From: Frankiales bacterium
Lineage (GTDB): Bacteria > Actinomycetota > Actinomycetes > Mycobacteriales > SCTD01
Length of the DNA stretch: 7,654 bases
Direction of reading: 5' to 3'
NCBI GenBank assembly: GCA_025465145.1
Contig: JAODNS010000221.1
Coordinates: 1 to 7,654, forward strand
Shown here: positions 5,902-7,654 of the stretch, in pieces
How the letters are laid out: every line of letters begins with the position of its first letter
How positions within the stretch are numbered: position 1 is the stretch's first letter
Notes under the pieces: generated by a model
Database searches by the model: none
The model's input: the letters and a program-made list of their open reading frames with translations, nothing else
What the model was told of the DNA's origin: nothing
Position numbers and translations under genes: made by a program

Positions 5902-6248
5902 GCGCGCACCAGCCGCTTCAGCGACGCCACCTCCACCTCCGTACGGCTGGCCGCAGCCGCACCCGCCCGCCAGAACCGCCGTCGCAGTGCGCCGTCCACC
6001 CGCACCACGTCCCCCGGCTCGAGCGCCTTCGCCACCCGGCGCGGACCGGCGGCGAACGCGACGCAGTGGACGGTGTCCTGCGTCGGCACGCGGACTCCCG
6101 CCGGCGGTGCCTTGCGCGCCGGCGGCCGGTCGATCACCACGCGCCAGCTGAGCAGGACGTCGCCGCTCGGCAGAACCCGCTCCTCCGCGGCCGCGGACAC
6201 CCGCCCCACCAGCGCGACCTCGTTCAGCACCTGCTCGTCCTCCGACAT
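5886..6248 (-). CDS. Short SSB-like OB-fold protein lacking the acidic C-terminal tip
   Basis: This 120-residue single OB-fold protein resembles bacterial single-stranded DNA-binding proteins. Strands read NEVALVGRVSA (9-19), DVLLSWRVVIDR (30-41), DTVHCVAFAA (58-67), then KALEPGDVVRVDGALRRRFWR (74-94) and TEVEVASLKRL (103-113). These match the SSB order, including the LxPGDxVxVxGxLxxRxW core. The ATG at 6248 is preceded by GGAGGAGGT, a very strong ribosome-binding site. Unlike a canonical SSB, it ends at the OB fold (VRAQTSR), with no Gly-rich linker and no acidic DDDIPF-type tip used to recruit repair and replication partners. It is therefore likely a paralogue rather than the essential SSB. 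It stands alone on this strand, is divergent from the MBL-fold gene and overlaps DUF1015 at its 3' end by 16 bases. Its partner or nucleic-acid target is unknown. Confidence 0.85.
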   Translation of the reverse strand: MSEDEQVLNEVALVGRVSAAAEERVLPSGDVLLSWRVVIDRPPARKAPPAGVRVPTQDTVHCVAFAAGPRRVAKALEPGDVVRVDGALRRRFWRAGAAAASRTEVEVASLKRLVRAQTSR

Positions 6249-6252
6249 GCGC

Positions 6253-6261
6253 ACCTCCTCC
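6253..6261 (-). promoter_or_regulatory. Strong Shine-Dalgarno GGAGGAGGT of the SSB-like gene
   Basis: On the minus strand this near-perfect anti-16S match ends four bases before the ATG at 6248. It fixes the start and excludes the long upstream extension of the open frame, which runs through the MBL-fold gene on the opposite strand. Confidence 0.85.
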
Positions 6262-6290
6262 GCCCGCACCACCGTGGTTGGTCGGCTGCC

Positions 6291-6296
6291 TACGAT
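6291..6296 (+). promoter_or_regulatory. -10 box TACGAT, candidate promoter of the MBL-fold gene
   Basis: TACGAT is a good actinobacterial -10 sequence in the 108-base divergent region 6249-6356. A start about seven bases downstream would give a leader of roughly 50 bases reaching the GAGGAG ribosome-binding site. No convincing -35 is present at 16-18 bases. A small 5-bp inverted repeat (ACCAC C GTGGT, 6268-6278) sits just upstream and may be chance. I see no equally good -10 for the divergent SSB-like gene. Confidence 0.4.
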
Positions 6297-6343
6297 GCGC
6301 GGGTCGGACCGGCTGCCGGGCCGCGCGCGCACCGGCTGTGGAC

Positions 6344-6349
6344 GAGGAG
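6344..6349 (+). promoter_or_regulatory. Shine-Dalgarno GAGGAG of the MBL-fold gene
   Basis: GAGGAG lies seven bases before the GTG at 6357. This identifies that codon as the start and rejects the much longer frame open upstream from 5559, which is a shadow of the DUF1015 and SSB genes. Confidence 0.8.
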
Positions 6350-6356
6350 CGGCACT

Positions 6357-7292
6357 GTGGACACGGTCGACGTCACGCCGCTGGGCGACGAGGTGCACCT
6401 GATCGACACGCAGATGGGCGGCTACGACGGGATCACCGCCGCGTACCTCATCCGCAGCGACCGCCCGGCGCTCGTCGAGACCGGCGCCGCGCTCAGCGCC
6501 GACCTCGTGGTGCAGCAGCTCGCCGAGCTGGGCGTCGGTGCGGACGACCTCGCAACGATCGTCGTCACGCACATCCACCTCGACCACGCCGGCGGCGTGG
6601 GCGACATCGCGGAGGCCTTCCCGCACGCCGAGGTGGTCGTGCACGAGCGCGGCGCCCGGCACCTGGTCTCGCCCGAGCGCCTGCTCGCGTCGGCGCGGCG
6701 GGTCTACGGCGACGTGCTCGACACGGTGTTCGGGGAGCTGCGGGCGACCCCGGTGGAGCGGGTGCGTGCCCTCGGCGACACAGGCGAGGTCGACCTCGGC
6801 GGCGGGCGGCGGCTGACCAGCACCTGGTCCCCCGGGCACGCGTCGCACCACGTGGGGCTGCTCGACTCCGCGACCGGCGACCTCTACGTGGGCGACGCGG
6901 CCGGCATCTACGTGCCGGAGGCCGACCTGGTCCGTCCCGCGACGCCGCCGCCGGAGTTCGACCTGCCCGTCGCGCTGGCCAGCCTCGAGACGTTCCGCGC
7001 GCTCCAGCCCACGCGACTGCTGTTCAGCCACTACGGCCCGTGCGGCGACGTCGACACGACGCTCGACCGCAGCGCCGAGGAGCTCGAGCTGTGGGTCGAG
7101 CTCGCCCGGGACGTACGGCGGCAGGGACTCGACCTCGACCACGCCGTCGCCGCCGTCCGCGACCGCACCCGCACCCGGTACGCCGCCGTCGAGGCTGAGC
7201 CGCAGCTGCGGGAGAAGTACGAGGCGCTGAACGGGTACGAGGCGAACCTCGTCGGCATCCTGCGCTGGCTGGACCAGGCGGAGCCGGTCTAG
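6357..7292 (+). CDS. Metallo-beta-lactamase-fold metal-dependent hydrolase
   Basis: This 311-residue cytosolic protein has the binuclear metal-site motifs of the MBL fold: THIHLDH at 71-77 (H72, H74, D76, H77), H161 in SPGHASHH, D180 in YVGDAAG, and H225 in FSHYGP. The metal set is complete, so it should be an active hydrolase of the glyoxalase II-like group. Residues 1-225 form the catalytic domain. The remaining about 85 residues are mostly helical and charged (EELELWVELARDVRR), as in MBL hydrolases with a C-terminal helical cap that shapes substrate choice. The opening VTPLGDEVHLIDTQMGGYDG is typical of actinobacterial and archaeal members. The GTG start has GAGGAG seven bases upstream. 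No signal peptide is present, which argues against a secreted beta-lactamase. The substrate is not determinable from the sequence. The stop TAG shares CTAG with the convergent TPR gene. Confidence 0.92.
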   Translation: MDTVDVTPLGDEVHLIDTQMGGYDGITAAYLIRSDRPALVETGAALSADLVVQQLAELGVGADDLATIVVTHIHLDHAGGVGDIAEAFPHAEVVVHERGARHLVSPERLLASARRVYGDVLDTVFGELRATPVERVRALGDTGEVDLGGGRRLTSTWSPGHASHHVGLLDSATGDLYVGDAAGIYVPEADLVRPATPPPEFDLPVALASLETFRALQPTRLLFSHYGPCGDVDTTLDRSAEELELWVELARDVRRQGLDLDHAVAAVRDRTRTRYAAVEAEPQLREKYEALNGYEANLVGILRWLDQAEPV

Positions 7293-7654
7293 TCCTCCGG
7301 CTCCTCGTCGAGCTCGAACCCGTCCAGGACGACGCCGTCCAGCTCGAGCAGGCGGTCGGCCGCGTCGGTCTCGCCGTCGACGTCGAGCTCCGCCGCCTTG
7401 CCGAACCACTCGCGCGCCTCGTCCTCGCGGCCGGCGTCGAGGAGCGCGTCCGCGTACGCGTACCAGAGCCGCGCCGCCCACGGCCGCTTCGCCGTGGTCC
7501 GACGGGCCGGGTCCTGCAGGCTCACCGCAGCGGCCTCGGGCTGCCCCAGGTCGCGGCGCGCTCCGGCGAGCACGATTGCCAGCTCGACCCTCACCGCCTG
7601 GTCCAGCGTCGACACGCCAGGGTCGTCGCCGTACGCGAGGGCCTTCTCGGGCCG
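7289..7654 (-). CDS. TPR-repeat protein, C-terminal fragment (runs off right edge)
   Basis: The last 121 residues of a larger protein are visible. The frame continues open to the right edge (first codon CGG at 7654-7652), so the internal GTG at 7615 is not taken as the start. The visible part is helical. A segment VRVELAIVLAGARRDLGQPEA (about 21-41) is followed by a clear TPR unit at about 63-96, with WYAYADALLDAGREDEAREW and KAAELDVDGE. It ends in a short acidic tail FELDEEPED. Similar tails occur in large actinobacterial TPR proteins near this locus, from memory. The protein is probably a soluble scaffold, and no enzymatic motif is visible. Its promoter and N-terminus lie outside the window. 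It is a different protein from the 159-residue TPR protein at 4001-4480. Confidence 0.8.
   Translation of the reverse strand, partial: RPEKALAYGDDPGVSTLDQAVRVELAIVLAGARRDLGQPEAAAVSLQDPARRTTAKRPWAARLWYAYADALLDAGREDEAREWFGKAAELDVDGETDAADRLLELDGVVLDGFELDEEPED

Noticed and set aside
5944..5959. 6-bp inverted repeat CGGCTG/CAGCCG downstream of the DUF1015 stop as a terminator
   Set aside because: It is short, 43 bases past the stop, inside the SSB-like coding sequence and has no T-run. Stems of this size are common by chance at this G+C content.
6283..6338. Three CGGCTG copies upstream of the MBL-fold gene as an operator array
   Set aside because: Spacing is irregular (27 and 23 bases), the flanks are not shared, and a 6-base G+C motif recurs often in this DNA.
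1..7654. Mobile element, toxin-antitoxin, CRISPR, defence or biosynthetic cluster
   Set aside because: No transposase, integrase, Cas, nuclease or synthase motifs, no terminal inverted repeats and no spaced direct repeats were seen. The genes are conserved chromosomal families.

Overview
This is a very G+C-rich, densely packed chromosomal segment. GTG starts are common, and one start may be TTG. The gene content and order point to an actinomycete (Actinomycetota). The key evidence is the block tlyA-nadK-recN preceded by a tiny ORF, with an NagD-type HAD phosphatase and TPR proteins nearby. From memory this matches the Mycobacterium tuberculosis Rv1691-Rv1696 neighbourhood and related Streptomyces loci. 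The order or genus cannot be settled from the window. I see no insertion sequence, phage gene, CRISPR array, tRNA or rRNA.

Left part (1-2570, minus strand): one probable operon, read right to left. It starts with a phasin-like protein carrying a histone H1-like Lys/Ala/Pro tail. It continues with a 43-residue protein, the rRNA 2'-O-methyltransferase/hemolysin-family protein TlyA, NAD kinase, and the N-terminal 99 residues of the DNA-repair ATPase RecN, which runs off the left edge. The first three genes are joined by 4-base and 1-base overlaps. The next gaps are 13 and 30 bases.

Middle part (2571-4551): a plus-strand SCP2-type sterol-carrier-like protein, divergent from the operon, meets a minus-strand pair tail to tail. 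That pair is a three-repeat TPR protein followed by an NagD-family HAD phosphatase. The SCP2 and HAD stop codons share one CTAG, and a perfect 9-bp hairpin follows immediately.

Right part (4552-7654): strands alternate gene by gene. A DUF1015 protein (+) probably has a leaderless mRNA and a palindrome over its -10 box. It is followed by a short SSB-like OB-fold protein (-), a metallo-beta-lactamase-fold hydrolase (+), and the C-terminal 121 residues of a second TPR protein (-) that runs off the right edge.

The window is mostly a conserved housekeeping neighbourhood covering ribosome methylation, NADP supply, DNA repair and phosphate-ester recycling. It is not an obvious accessory system. The parts most worth a second look are regulatory or structural: the leaderless palindromic promoter, the three overlapping convergent gene pairs with the hairpin between them, the altered linker motif in TlyA, the phasin/H1-like leader gene, and the non-standard HAD start.
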